64,000 nucleotides of DNA, taken from Pedobacter rhizosphaerae. GTDB taxonomy: Bacteria > Bacteroidota > Bacteroidia > Sphingobacteriales > Sphingobacteriaceae. Positions within the stretch are counted from its first letter, which is position 1; every line of letters begins with the position of its first letter. The stretch covers positions 218,026-282,025 of the forward strand of contig NZ_FOGG01000002.1 in NCBI RefSeq assembly GCF_900111155.1, given 5' to 3'. The notes under the pieces were generated by a model that saw nothing but the letters and a program-made list of their open reading frames with translations, had not been told where the DNA came from and made no database searches. This document shows positions 17,469-25,512 of the stretch, one piece after another. The position numbers and the translations under genes were made by a program.

Positions 17469-17927
17469 ATGTTTACCCCTACCCCTTTAAATCTTCCTCC
17501 TTATCCTTTTAAACTGACCCAAAAAGATAATGTTTATTATATTTTCGATGAACTCAGGAAGAAACATCTGGTTTTAACGCCAGAAGAATGGGTACGCCAG
17601 CATTTTATCCAAAATCTCATTGCCAGCAAGAAATTTCCTAAAACATTAATCCAGATAGAGGGCGGCCTGGTATTAAATCAGCTTCAAAAAAGGAGCGATA
17701 TACTGGTGTACAACACTGCCGGAGAGAAATTGGTATTAGTGGAATGTAAAGCACCAAAGGTAAAAATTACACAGGCCGTTTTTGAACAGGCAGCCAGGTA
17801 CAACTCTATCCATCAGGCTAAATGGATTGTGTTAACCAACGGACTTCAGCACGTTTATGCCAAAATGGATTTGGATAGAGGAAGCTTCGCATTTACACCA
17901 GAAATCCCGGAATACCCGGCTTTGTAG
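17469..17927 (+). CDS. HsdR_N-type nuclease-fold protein (restriction endonuclease-like, stand-alone)
   Basis: This 152-residue protein matches the short 'type I restriction enzyme R protein N-terminus' family. LTPEEWVRQHFIQNLI forms the leading helices, then IQIEGGLVL, RSDILVYN and LVLVECKAPKVKI supply the PD-(D/E)xK core: Asp in RSDI, and Glu and Lys in VECK. No helicase domain and no HsdM or HsdS lie nearby, so it is not a restriction system. The fold and intact active-site residues suggest a small nuclease acting in DNA metabolism. Its closeness to holA supports a housekeeping role, though none is established here. Confidence 0.87.
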   Translation: MFTPTPLNLPPYPFKLTQKDNVYYIFDELRKKHLVLTPEEWVRQHFIQNLIASKKFPKTLIQIEGGLVLNQLQKRSDILVYNTAGEKLVLVECKAPKVKITQAVFEQAARYNSIHQAKWIVLTNGLQHVYAKMDLDRGSFAFTPEIPEYPAL

Positions 17928-18429
17928 CAAGTTTTACAGATAAGATTGCTTCATTATTTACTGGTTGTTATCACCACCTACCAGCTTCAATGAACCTCTA
18001 ACACGCTCGTCACCCAGAACTTGTTTCAGGGCCTTAACACAAATGATGCTGAAATAAATTTAATGTGCAACTTTCCAATACGGGTCATGCTTATGGTAAA
18101 GATGCTGAAATAAATTCAGCAAGACGAGATATGGAATAGGATCTCTTGTCTACTGGTTGGTGTCACCACCTACCAGTTTCAATACACCTCTAACACGGTC
18201 GTCACCCTGAACTTGTTTCATGACCTTACCTTAAAGATGCTGAAATAAATTCAGCAAGACGAAATTTTCTAACACACTCGTCACCCTGAAATTGTTTCAG
18301 GGCCTTACCTTAAAGATGCTGAAATAATTCAACAAGACAAGATTTTATTATCTACTGGTTAGCTGCTTTTCTAATAAATAATTTTCAATTTATTAGTGGT
18401 ACTACTTCAGAATCCATGAATCCCAACTA
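17928..18429. repeat. Array of composite palindromic repeats (about 110-bp units)
   Basis: A gene-free stretch of 502 bp. Units start with CTGGTTGGTG-TCAC-CACCTACCAG (10-bp arms, one mismatch), pass through CTAACACGCTCGTCACCCTGAA, TTGTTTCAGGGCCTTACC, and end in GATGCTGAAATAAATTCAGC. One degraded copy lies at about 17960-18060, a full one at 18150-18262, a partial at 18269-18345, and a fragment at 18351-18360. The inverted copy is at 13606-13686. The modules form separate hairpins, like extragenic palindromes. Confidence 0.85.
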
Positions 18430-19623
18430 CTAAACCTCGTACGCTTTTTTCCAATGCTGATTATTCCCCGAATAAATGGCCTCATTACACATAGCCACGC
18501 AAATCGCCGCTTGCGTTCCCGTGTCAATATTGGAAGCAGGAGTTTTGCCCGTGGTAATGGAGCGGTAAAACTCATCTAAGGCATAGTTCGTTCCATCTTT
18601 AGTTGGCTTGTCTAAAATCGGAATCCCACCATCCTTGTTTACCACTATTTTAGTGGCTCCGGTTACGCCATCTACAATGCCCAGATCTTTTTTTGTACTT
18701 TCTTCTGGATAGAACAACCCGGTATTAGTGAGCAGCGAAACAGATCCCTTGGTGCCTTTTATTTTGAAAAGATAACCATCATGCGCATTGCCACAGGTTG
18801 CCCCGAAATTGCCAATCATTCCTTTCTCTTTATAGCGTAAAATAGCCTGAATGTTATCATAAGTTTCCCGTCCGTCGTTAAAAATATCGATGCCACCACT
18901 TCCCATTATTTCATCGGGTTGTGTTTCAAATGCCCAATTGATAAAATCAATCTGATGAGACAACAGTTCGGCAGCGAGGCCACCCGAGTACTCCCTATAC
19001 ATCCGCCAGTTAATTTTGCGTTCTAAGGAAGGTTCTGGCACCGCCCTTCTCCATGTTCCATTTCTATCCCAGCGACAGTCTATTTGAGATACTTTACCCA
19101 GATAACCACTCTGAATCATATCTTTCACCTTAAAATAAAGTGGCGAGTAGCGGTATTGATAACCTACCTGAAAAACCTGATTGGGATATTGCCTAACCAG
19201 CTTTTTAAGTGCTAAGGCCTGAGCAATGTCATAGGTCATAGTTTTCTCTACATATACATGTTTTCCTGCCAGCACCGCGTCCTTGGCTATTTTAAAATGC
19301 TCGCTTAAAGGTGTGGCAATAAAAACAGCTGCTATACTTTTATCATCTAAAATTTTGTGGTAATCCTTTATTGCCTTTGCTTCGGCAGGAACATATTTTT
19401 CGGTTTCTTTTAGTCGAAAATCGAGTACATCACAGTAAGCAGCAATGCGGTATTTAGCCGACATGGATTTGAGTACTGAGAGTACCCCCTTGCCCCTATC
19501 TCCACAACCAATCATGGCTACCGGGATGATCTGATCGCGATAAACATCGGCTAAAACAGTATTCCCGAACAAAAGCCCTGAACCTAAAAATGCTGAATTT
19601 TTAACAAATGAACGACGGTGCAT
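18430..19623 (-). CDS. Gfo/Idh/MocA oxidoreductase, Tat-exported (second of operon)
   Basis: A 397-residue protein with a twin-arginine signal (RRSFVKNSAFLGSG), a Rossmann NAD(P)-binding start (PVAMIGCGDRGKGVL), the EKTMTYDIAQA motif (EKP-like; lysine of the catalytic region), and the Gfo/Idh/MocA C-terminal domain (NWRMYREYSGGLAAELLSHQIDFINW). Tat export of a folded dinucleotide enzyme resembles glucose-fructose oxidoreductase. It starts on the last base of the DUF1080 stop (TAATG overlap), so it is translationally linked. It is likely to oxidise or reduce a sugar, perhaps at C3, together with the other oxidoreductase of the operon. Confidence 0.92.
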   Translation of the reverse strand: MHRRSFVKNSAFLGSGLLFGNTVLADVYRDQIIPVAMIGCGDRGKGVLSVLKSMSAKYRIAAYCDVLDFRLKETEKYVPAEAKAIKDYHKILDDKSIAAVFIATPLSEHFKIAKDAVLAGKHVYVEKTMTYDIAQALALKKLVRQYPNQVFQVGYQYRYSPLYFKVKDMIQSGYLGKVSQIDCRWDRNGTWRRAVPEPSLERKINWRMYREYSGGLAAELLSHQIDFINWAFETQPDEIMGSGGIDIFNDGRETYDNIQAILRYKEKGMIGNFGATCGNAHDGYLFKIKGTKGSVSLLTNTGLFYPEESTKKDLGIVDGVTGATKIVVNKDGGIPILDKPTKDGTNYALDEFYRSITTGKTPASNIDTGTQAAICVAMCNEAIYSGNNQHWKKAYEV

Positions 19624-20990
19624 TAGAGTGTTTTCAATTTTATGGTCCTAAAACTTACTGCATTGCCATGATCTTGAATTAAGATATGGCCTTTAGGCGC
19701 TTGTCCAAAGTTTTTCCAGTCTTTATACTTACTAATGGCGACAATCTTTTTAAATTCTTCTGACCCCCTTACATACTCTACAACTTTAACTCCGTTTAAG
19801 TAATGTTCCACTTTGTTGTTGGGATAAACCACTACCCGGCCATTGTTCCATGAGCCAATTGGGCGAAGGAATCTAGCCTCTTTTTTAGCGGTTATCAAAT
19901 CGTATAACGATCCCAATGTACGGTTTCCATCTCTACCTAATTTAGCATCAGGATGCAGTACATCATCCAAAACCTGGTATTCCAAACCAATTGCCGAGCC
20001 AGAATTATTCTCGCTCAGGGTTACGAAGTATTTCACACCACTATTTGCACCCGGAGTAAGTTTAAATTCGAATGAAAGATCGAACGCAGTGTACTGATCT
20101 GTGGTTACAATATCTCCTCCATTGGTAGATTCTGCACCATTAGAAGACTGTACGCTTAACACGCCATCGGCAATTTGCCAGCCCTTTGCCGGGAAAGCAT
20201 TTTTATATGCGCCTACCCAACCCTTATTGCTTTTCCCATCAAACAATAATTTATAGCCATTAGCTTTTTCATAGGCTGAAAGCGTGTTGGGGGTAAGATT
20301 TACGGCATATATTCCTTTAGGAAATGCTTTAGGTTTTAAACCTTCTGTTTGAATGGTTATATTTTTAAAGTAAACCTTTTTACCATCATTTTCGAAGTTT
20401 GAACCAATTCCATGAACCTGCAAACCAATAAAACCAGATTGATCTAAAGTATCAATGACGTAGGCTACCGGGGATCCATTTACCCAGGTTTTAGTTTCAT
20501 TACCAATACATTCAATTCTATAATGGTTAAATTCTTCCTTTTTGTAAAGTGGCTTCGCTGCCGTATTCAATTCTAGGGGGTAAAGCCATAGTCTTCTCGC
20601 CTCATCGTAAATACCGCCTGTCCAGGCTCTTGGTGTAGGATCTATTTCCATCTGGCGACCATAAACTAAGCCTCTTCCATTATTGGCTTCAGGTTTAATG
20701 TGACTACGGGTTTGAACACCGGTATTCGTTGTTGAACCTTCCAGTTTCACATCTAATTCTAAAACAAAATCGCCATATTCCTTTTCGGTAATTAAAAACG
20801 AATTGGGAGTTCCCTTAACCATGGTGCCTACAATCATGCCGTCTTCTACTTTATAAGAAGCTGCACCCGCAACAGATTTCCATCCGGTTAGGGTTTTTCC
20901 ATCAAAAAGGGGCTTGGCTTTTTGCGCAGCAGCAGATAAACTAATTAAACAGAGCGAAAGCAGGGTATATTTTTTAATATTGATTGACAT
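19623..20990 (-). CDS. Tandem DUF1080 (3-keto-disaccharide hydrolase-like) secreted protein
   Basis: The 455-residue protein carries a Sec signal (KYTLLSLCLISLSAAAQ) and two consecutive PF06439 jelly-roll domains. Domain 1 (about 27-225) has PLFDGKTLTGWKS, KVEDGMIVG, TNTGVQTRSH and GFIGLQVHG; domain 2 (about 245-452) has LLFDGKSNKGWVG, WQIADGVLSV, NSGVKYFVTL, VEHYLNGVKVVEY and ILIQDHGNAVSFRTIKL. The Pfam family is now named for cleavage of 3-keto-glycosides made by C3 oxidation. The operon order (oxidoreductase, DUF1080 x2, oxidoreductase) fits oxidation, cleavage and re-reduction in the periplasm. That the two domains differ in substrate is inferred. Confidence 0.93.
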   Translation of the reverse strand: MSINIKKYTLLSLCLISLSAAAQKAKPLFDGKTLTGWKSVAGAASYKVEDGMIVGTMVKGTPNSFLITEKEYGDFVLELDVKLEGSTTNTGVQTRSHIKPEANNGRGLVYGRQMEIDPTPRAWTGGIYDEARRLWLYPLELNTAAKPLYKKEEFNHYRIECIGNETKTWVNGSPVAYVIDTLDQSGFIGLQVHGIGSNFENDGKKVYFKNITIQTEGLKPKAFPKGIYAVNLTPNTLSAYEKANGYKLLFDGKSNKGWVGAYKNAFPAKGWQIADGVLSVQSSNGAESTNGGDIVTTDQYTAFDLSFEFKLTPGANSGVKYFVTLSENNSGSAIGLEYQVLDDVLHPDAKLGRDGNRTLGSLYDLITAKKEARFLRPIGSWNNGRVVVYPNNKVEHYLNGVKVVEYVRGSEEFKKIVAISKYKDWKNFGQAPKGHILIQDHGNAVSFRTIKLKTL

Positions 20991-21014
20991 TTGATTTTTT
21001 TTAACTGGTTCTGA

Positions 21015-22370
21015 TTAATATTTAAAGATTTTGCCGTTGGCCATTACTTCTTGCTTGCCCTCATCGAATACTGCTTTTGCACCTGTGCGTACGGCAGCAT
21101 TGGTCATGATATTGGCAATAGAGTGTGAATAGCCTGCTTCTACCGGTGCATTAGGCGTTTTTCTACTGCGTACACACTCCATCCAGTTTCTCATGTGGCC
21201 TGAGGTTAATGAATCGCCACCCATACTGGCACCGGTGGCCGTTTTAATTTCAGTTTTCGATAAATCAAACGTTGGTAACAGGTTGGATTTCATGCCCATG
21301 GCCGCAGCCTCTTTTTCTTTTAATCCGCCTTTAGGCGAAACTTTGTTGGTAATGAGATTTAGTTCCCCGCCGTTTGAATAGTAAACCTCGCCCACATCGC
21401 CTACACTATTTTGCATACGGGAGGTAAAGGTTACCTGAAAGCCATCTTGACTTTCTGGTTGGCCATAATCAAAAACAGCAACCATCGAATCCCAGTTTTT
21501 ACGACCATCTTTCCAGGTGTAAATGCCACCATTAGCCACCACACTGCGTGGATGTTTTAAATTGGTAAACCAGTGAACGGTATCAATCTGGTGCGACATC
21601 CATTGTCCTGGCATGCCCGAAGAGTAAGGCCAGAATAAACGGTATTCTAAATATTTACGCGGATCGAAACTATCATTTGGACGATTCAGTAAAAAGCGCT
21701 TCCAGTCGACATCTTCCTCTTTAAGCTTGGCAACCAGGTCTGGTCTGCGCCATCTACCCGGTTGGTTAACATTCCATACTAAATCTACAGCGGTAATAGG
21801 CCCAAATTTTCCATTCCGGATAAATTCTGCAGCATTTGCATAATTCTCACCACTTCTTCTTTGAGAACCAATCTGAACAATTTTATTACTCGCCTTTACC
21901 GCTTTTAATGCCGCTTTAGCATCATCCATCGTTTCGGCAAATGGCTTTTCAACATAGGCATCGCAATTGGCTTTAACAGCCTCAATAGTATGTAAAGCAT
22001 GTTGAAAATCGGCTGTACTGATAATCACCGCATCCAGGTCTTTCATGGCATACAGCTCGTCGTTATTTCTACAAGCTTTGATGTCATGTCCGAATTTTTC
22101 TTTCAAATGCGCTATTCCTAAATCTCTTCTGTAATTCCAAAGATCGGAAAGCCCTACCATATCGAAATTGAGTTCCTTGTTGTGGTTCAGAAAACAAGGA
22201 AGTAGGGTTTCTTTAAAGCGATCAGAAAAGCCGACAACGCCAACTCTTACCCGATCATTGGCACCTAAAATTCGCCCGTAGCTTTTAGCGCTCATACCCA
22301 TGGTACCGGCATAAGTAGCCGCAGCAAAAATGGCAGACTGTTTAATAAATTTTCTTCTGGAATTCTCCAT
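21015..22370 (-). CDS. Gfo/Idh/MocA oxidoreductase, Tat-exported (first of operon)
   Basis: A 451-residue protein with a twin-arginine leader (SRRKFIKQSAIFAAATY), a Rossmann domain (VRVGVVGFSDRF), YVEKPFAETMDDAKAALKA containing the conserved EKP, IVQIGSQRRSGENYANA, and a C-terminal domain with GMPGQWMSHQIDTVHWF. It is only distantly similar to the other oxidoreductase of the operon. It is transcribed first, 24 bp before the DUF1080 gene. As a periplasmic NAD(P)-containing enzyme it is a good candidate for the C3-oxidising or reducing partner of the DUF1080 hydrolase. The cofactor is likely tightly bound, because it is exported folded. Confidence 0.93.
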   Translation of the reverse strand: MENSRRKFIKQSAIFAAATYAGTMGMSAKSYGRILGANDRVRVGVVGFSDRFKETLLPCFLNHNKELNFDMVGLSDLWNYRRDLGIAHLKEKFGHDIKACRNNDELYAMKDLDAVIISTADFQHALHTIEAVKANCDAYVEKPFAETMDDAKAALKAVKASNKIVQIGSQRRSGENYANAAEFIRNGKFGPITAVDLVWNVNQPGRWRRPDLVAKLKEEDVDWKRFLLNRPNDSFDPRKYLEYRLFWPYSSGMPGQWMSHQIDTVHWFTNLKHPRSVVANGGIYTWKDGRKNWDSMVAVFDYGQPESQDGFQVTFTSRMQNSVGDVGEVYYSNGGELNLITNKVSPKGGLKEKEAAAMGMKSNLLPTFDLSKTEIKTATGASMGGDSLTSGHMRNWMECVRSRKTPNAPVEAGYSHSIANIMTNAAVRTGAKAVFDEGKQEVMANGKIFKY

Positions 22371-22570
22371 AGAATGTTTGGTTTAAATAAGGTTAGATTA
22401 ATGTTTCGATTAAATATCATGATGACAGTTAATCGATTCCAAAATAGTATTTTAGTTTGAAGATTAAGAGGTACTTGAGTAACAATTTCGTGTATGGAAG
22501 CGCAAGAACTTTTGCCACAATCCAGCAAAAATACCTCATAAATTAACGGTCTGAGGTGATTAGATAACAT

Positions 22571-22606
22571 AAAAAAGCCCTTTAGAAAATGAATTTCCAA
22601 AGGGCT
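22571..22606 (-). terminator. Intrinsic terminator of valS
   Basis: Downstream of the valS stop on the minus strand, AGCCCTTT pairs with AAAGGGCT around an A/T-rich loop and runs into TTTTTT. It separates valS from the oxidoreductase operon that starts at 22370. Confidence 0.88.
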
Positions 22607-22636
22607 AATATTTGAGGATTTTATCCTTTATAGTGA

Positions 22637-25303
22637 TTAAGCTAGCATGGCCAGGCTTTCTTCAATAATCTTAATTTTCGCTTCAGCGTCGGCCTTTTTA
22701 TTGCGTTCGTTATCAACAATTTCTGGCTTGGCATTCTGAACAAAACGTTCATTGTTCAATTTAGCATCTACTGCCTTCAAAAATCCTTGAAGATAAACTA
22801 AATCTGCATTTAAACGCTCCCGCTCGGCATCTACATCAATATTATCTGCCAAAGGAATGAAGAACTCATCTTTACCAGCCATAAATGCCGCTGCACCAGC
22901 AATTTTATCGTTAACCAACTCTGCCTCGCTGATGTTCGCTAATTTGAAAACAATATTTAACCACTTCTCGTAATCTAAATCTGAATTTACTTTGATACTC
23001 AATGGAAGTGCTTCTTTTGGAGAAATCTGTTTCTGATTACGAACATTTCTGATCTCAGCAACAACGGTTTTAACAATTTCTGCATCTTTGAGCAAAGCAC
23101 TGTCAAAAGATCCAATTTTTGGATATTCTGCAACAATACAGCAATCCATTTCAGCACGTTCGCCAAACAATTCATCGTGCCACAATTCTTCGGTTAAGAA
23201 AGGCATATATGGATGCAATAAGGTTAATATTTTTTGGAAATAGTTAACCGTTGCCTGATAGCTTCCCGCATCAATTGGCTGCTGATAAGCTGGTTTAACC
23301 ATTTCTAAGTACCAGGCACAGAAATCATCCCATACCAGTTTATAAGTGGCCATTAAAGCTTCTGATAAACGATATTGCTTGAAGTTATCTTCTATTTCTA
23401 CTAATGCTTCGTTAAAACGACTTTCAAACCAGGCAATTGCTTGTATATTCGGGTTTTCGAGGTTCTGATCTACTTCCCATCCTTTTACCAAACGGAATGC
23501 ATTCCAAACTTTATTGGCAAAGTTTCTACCTTGCTCGCAATAGCTTTCATCGAACATCAAATCGTTACCCGCGGGTGAACAAAGTAACATCCCAACCCTT
23601 ACACCATCTGCACCATATTTTTCAATCAAACCAATTGGATCAGGTGAGTTACCTAATGATTTAGACATCTTTCTGCCCAACTTATCGCGAACGATACCGG
23701 TTAAATAAACATTGGTGAATGGTTTTTTACCCATAAACTCATGTCCTGCCATAATCATACGCGCTACCCAGAAAAATAAAATTTCAGGAGCCGTAACCAG
23801 GTCGTTAGTTGGGTAGTAATAGTTAATGTCTTTATTATCCGGGTTTTTAAATCCGTCAAATACAGAAATAGGCCATAGCCACGAAGAAAACCAGGTGTCC
23901 ATTACATCTTCATCCTGTCTTAAAAATGGTTCCAACTGATGCTTGAAACCTGCTTTTTCGGTATCCGAACAAGTTTCGTCCAAATGTTTTTTCTTCCAGA
24001 ATTCCTCTAGTGCCTCTTCCTTGGTTTTGGCTACAACCCAGTTTCCTTTTTCATCATACCAGGCCGGGATTCTTTGTCCCCACCATAACTGACGGCTAAT
24101 ATTCCAATCGCGAACATTTTCCATCCAGTGGCGATAGGTATTTTCAAATTTATTAGGGATAAGGTTTACATCACCATTTAAAACATCGTCTAATGCCGGC
24201 TGAGCCATTTCCTTCATCTTCACAAACCACTGCATAGAGAGTTTAGGTTCAATAGCAGCATCTGTACGTTCAGAAAAGCCTACCTGAGATTTGTAATCTT
24301 CTACTTTTTCCAGGTGACCCGCTTCTTCAAGCATTTTGGCAATTTTCTTCCGGGCAATGAAGCGATCTTCCCCAACTAAAATTACAGCCAACTCGTTTAA
24401 TGTTCCATCATCGTTTAAAATATCGGTAACCGGCAAATTGTGTTTTAAACCCAACTCATAGTCATTCAGGTCATGCGCCGGTGTAACTTTTAAACATCCT
24501 GTACCGAATTCCATATCCACATATTCATCCTGAATAACCGGAATTTCGTGATTGACCAAAGGAACAAAAACCTTTTTGCCCTTTAAATGGATAAAGCGCT
24601 CGTCATTAGGATTTATACATATTGCGGCATCGGCCATAATCGTTTCCGGACGAGTAGTTGCAATGGTGATGAACTGGTCTTCAGTACCTGAAATCAGGTA
24701 TTTGATATAATAAAGTTTCTGGTTTACTTCTTTACGGATAACCTCTTCATCAGAAACAGCAGTTTTTCCTGCCGGATCCCAGTTAACCATCCGGATACCA
24801 CGATAAATCCAACCTTTCTTGTGCAAATGGATAAACGAGTCGATAACCGCTTCAGAAAGATCTTCTTCCATGGTAAAACGGGTACGATCCCAATCGCAAC
24901 TTGCTCCCAGTTTCTTCAACTGCTCTAAAATAATGCCACCATATTTCTCTTTCCACTCCCAGGCATATTTCAAAAATTCGTCTCTCGAAAGGTCTTTTTT
25001 ATTGATTCCCTGCTCCTTAAGCATAGCAACCACCTTAGCTTCTGTAGCAATTGATGCATGATCGGTTCCTGGCACCCAGCAAGCATTTTTGCCTTGCATC
25101 CGTGCTTTACGAATTAATACATCCTGAATAGTATTATTAAGCATATGCCCCATGTGCAGCACCCCGGTAACATTAGGTGGAGGAATGACGATAGTATAAG
25201 GCTCGCGCTCATCAGGTTCTGAGTGAAAAAACTTTTTGGAAAGCCAGTAGCTATACCATTTATCTTCTGTTTCTGCAGGATTGTACTTGGTGGATATACT
25301 CAT
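22637..25303 (-). CDS. valS: Valyl-tRNA synthetase
   Basis: The 888-residue enzyme has PPPNVTGVLHMGHML (HIGH box His50-His53) and KMSKS at 545-549, the class Ia signatures, an editing domain with TTRPETIMAD and DLNDYELG, the C-terminal anticodon-binding helices and a terminal coiled coil (ADNIDVDAERERLNADL onward), typical of ValRS. It charges tRNA-Val and hydrolyses Thr-tRNA-Val. The length is normal. A TATTTTTG (-7-like) at 25333-25340 lies 30 bp before the start. It has its own terminator and is therefore monocistronic. Confidence 0.98.
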   Translation of the reverse strand: MSISTKYNPAETEDKWYSYWLSKKFFHSEPDEREPYTIVIPPPNVTGVLHMGHMLNNTIQDVLIRKARMQGKNACWVPGTDHASIATEAKVVAMLKEQGINKKDLSRDEFLKYAWEWKEKYGGIILEQLKKLGASCDWDRTRFTMEEDLSEAVIDSFIHLHKKGWIYRGIRMVNWDPAGKTAVSDEEVIRKEVNQKLYYIKYLISGTEDQFITIATTRPETIMADAAICINPNDERFIHLKGKKVFVPLVNHEIPVIQDEYVDMEFGTGCLKVTPAHDLNDYELGLKHNLPVTDILNDDGTLNELAVILVGEDRFIARKKIAKMLEEAGHLEKVEDYKSQVGFSERTDAAIEPKLSMQWFVKMKEMAQPALDDVLNGDVNLIPNKFENTYRHWMENVRDWNISRQLWWGQRIPAWYDEKGNWVVAKTKEEALEEFWKKKHLDETCSDTEKAGFKHQLEPFLRQDEDVMDTWFSSWLWPISVFDGFKNPDNKDINYYYPTNDLVTAPEILFFWVARMIMAGHEFMGKKPFTNVYLTGIVRDKLGRKMSKSLGNSPDPIGLIEKYGADGVRVGMLLCSPAGNDLMFDESYCEQGRNFANKVWNAFRLVKGWEVDQNLENPNIQAIAWFESRFNEALVEIEDNFKQYRLSEALMATYKLVWDDFCAWYLEMVKPAYQQPIDAGSYQATVNYFQKILTLLHPYMPFLTEELWHDELFGERAEMDCCIVAEYPKIGSFDSALLKDAEIVKTVVAEIRNVRNQKQISPKEALPLSIKVNSDLDYEKWLNIVFKLANISEAELVNDKIAGAAAFMAGKDEFFIPLADNIDVDAERERLNADLVYLQGFLKAVDAKLNNERFVQNAKPEIVDNERNKKADAEAKIKIIEESLAMLA

Positions 25304-25332
25304 GAAAAATTATTCAATATCAATTTGAGTGG

Positions 25333-25340
25333 CAAAAATA
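25333..25340 (-). promoter_or_regulatory. Candidate -7 box of valS (TATTTTTG)
   Basis: On the minus strand TATTTTTG matches the Bacteroidota -7 consensus TAnnTTTG and would give a leader of about 25 nt. No convincing -33 element is seen at the expected distance. Confidence 0.3.
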
Positions 25341-25512
25341 CGTTTTTAAGGGCAAAATTTAAAGTAAAACACGACGAATTGGTTGTAATTAGTCCAGAAT
25401 CGGGGTCTTCAATAATTAATGAGAGAATGATAGGGTGATTGAATTATAGAATTAGGGATTTTGCCATTTACTCAGTTAAATTTTAACAATTCTCTACTCA
25501 CCTCAGTCACGA

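Noticed and set aside
17469..17927. Type I restriction-modification system
   Set aside because: Only an HsdR_N-like domain is present; no helicase part, HsdM or HsdS is nearby.
13505..18360. Repeated hairpin units as a CRISPR array
   Set aside because: Units vary in length and are built of different palindromic modules; there are no regular spacers and no cas genes.
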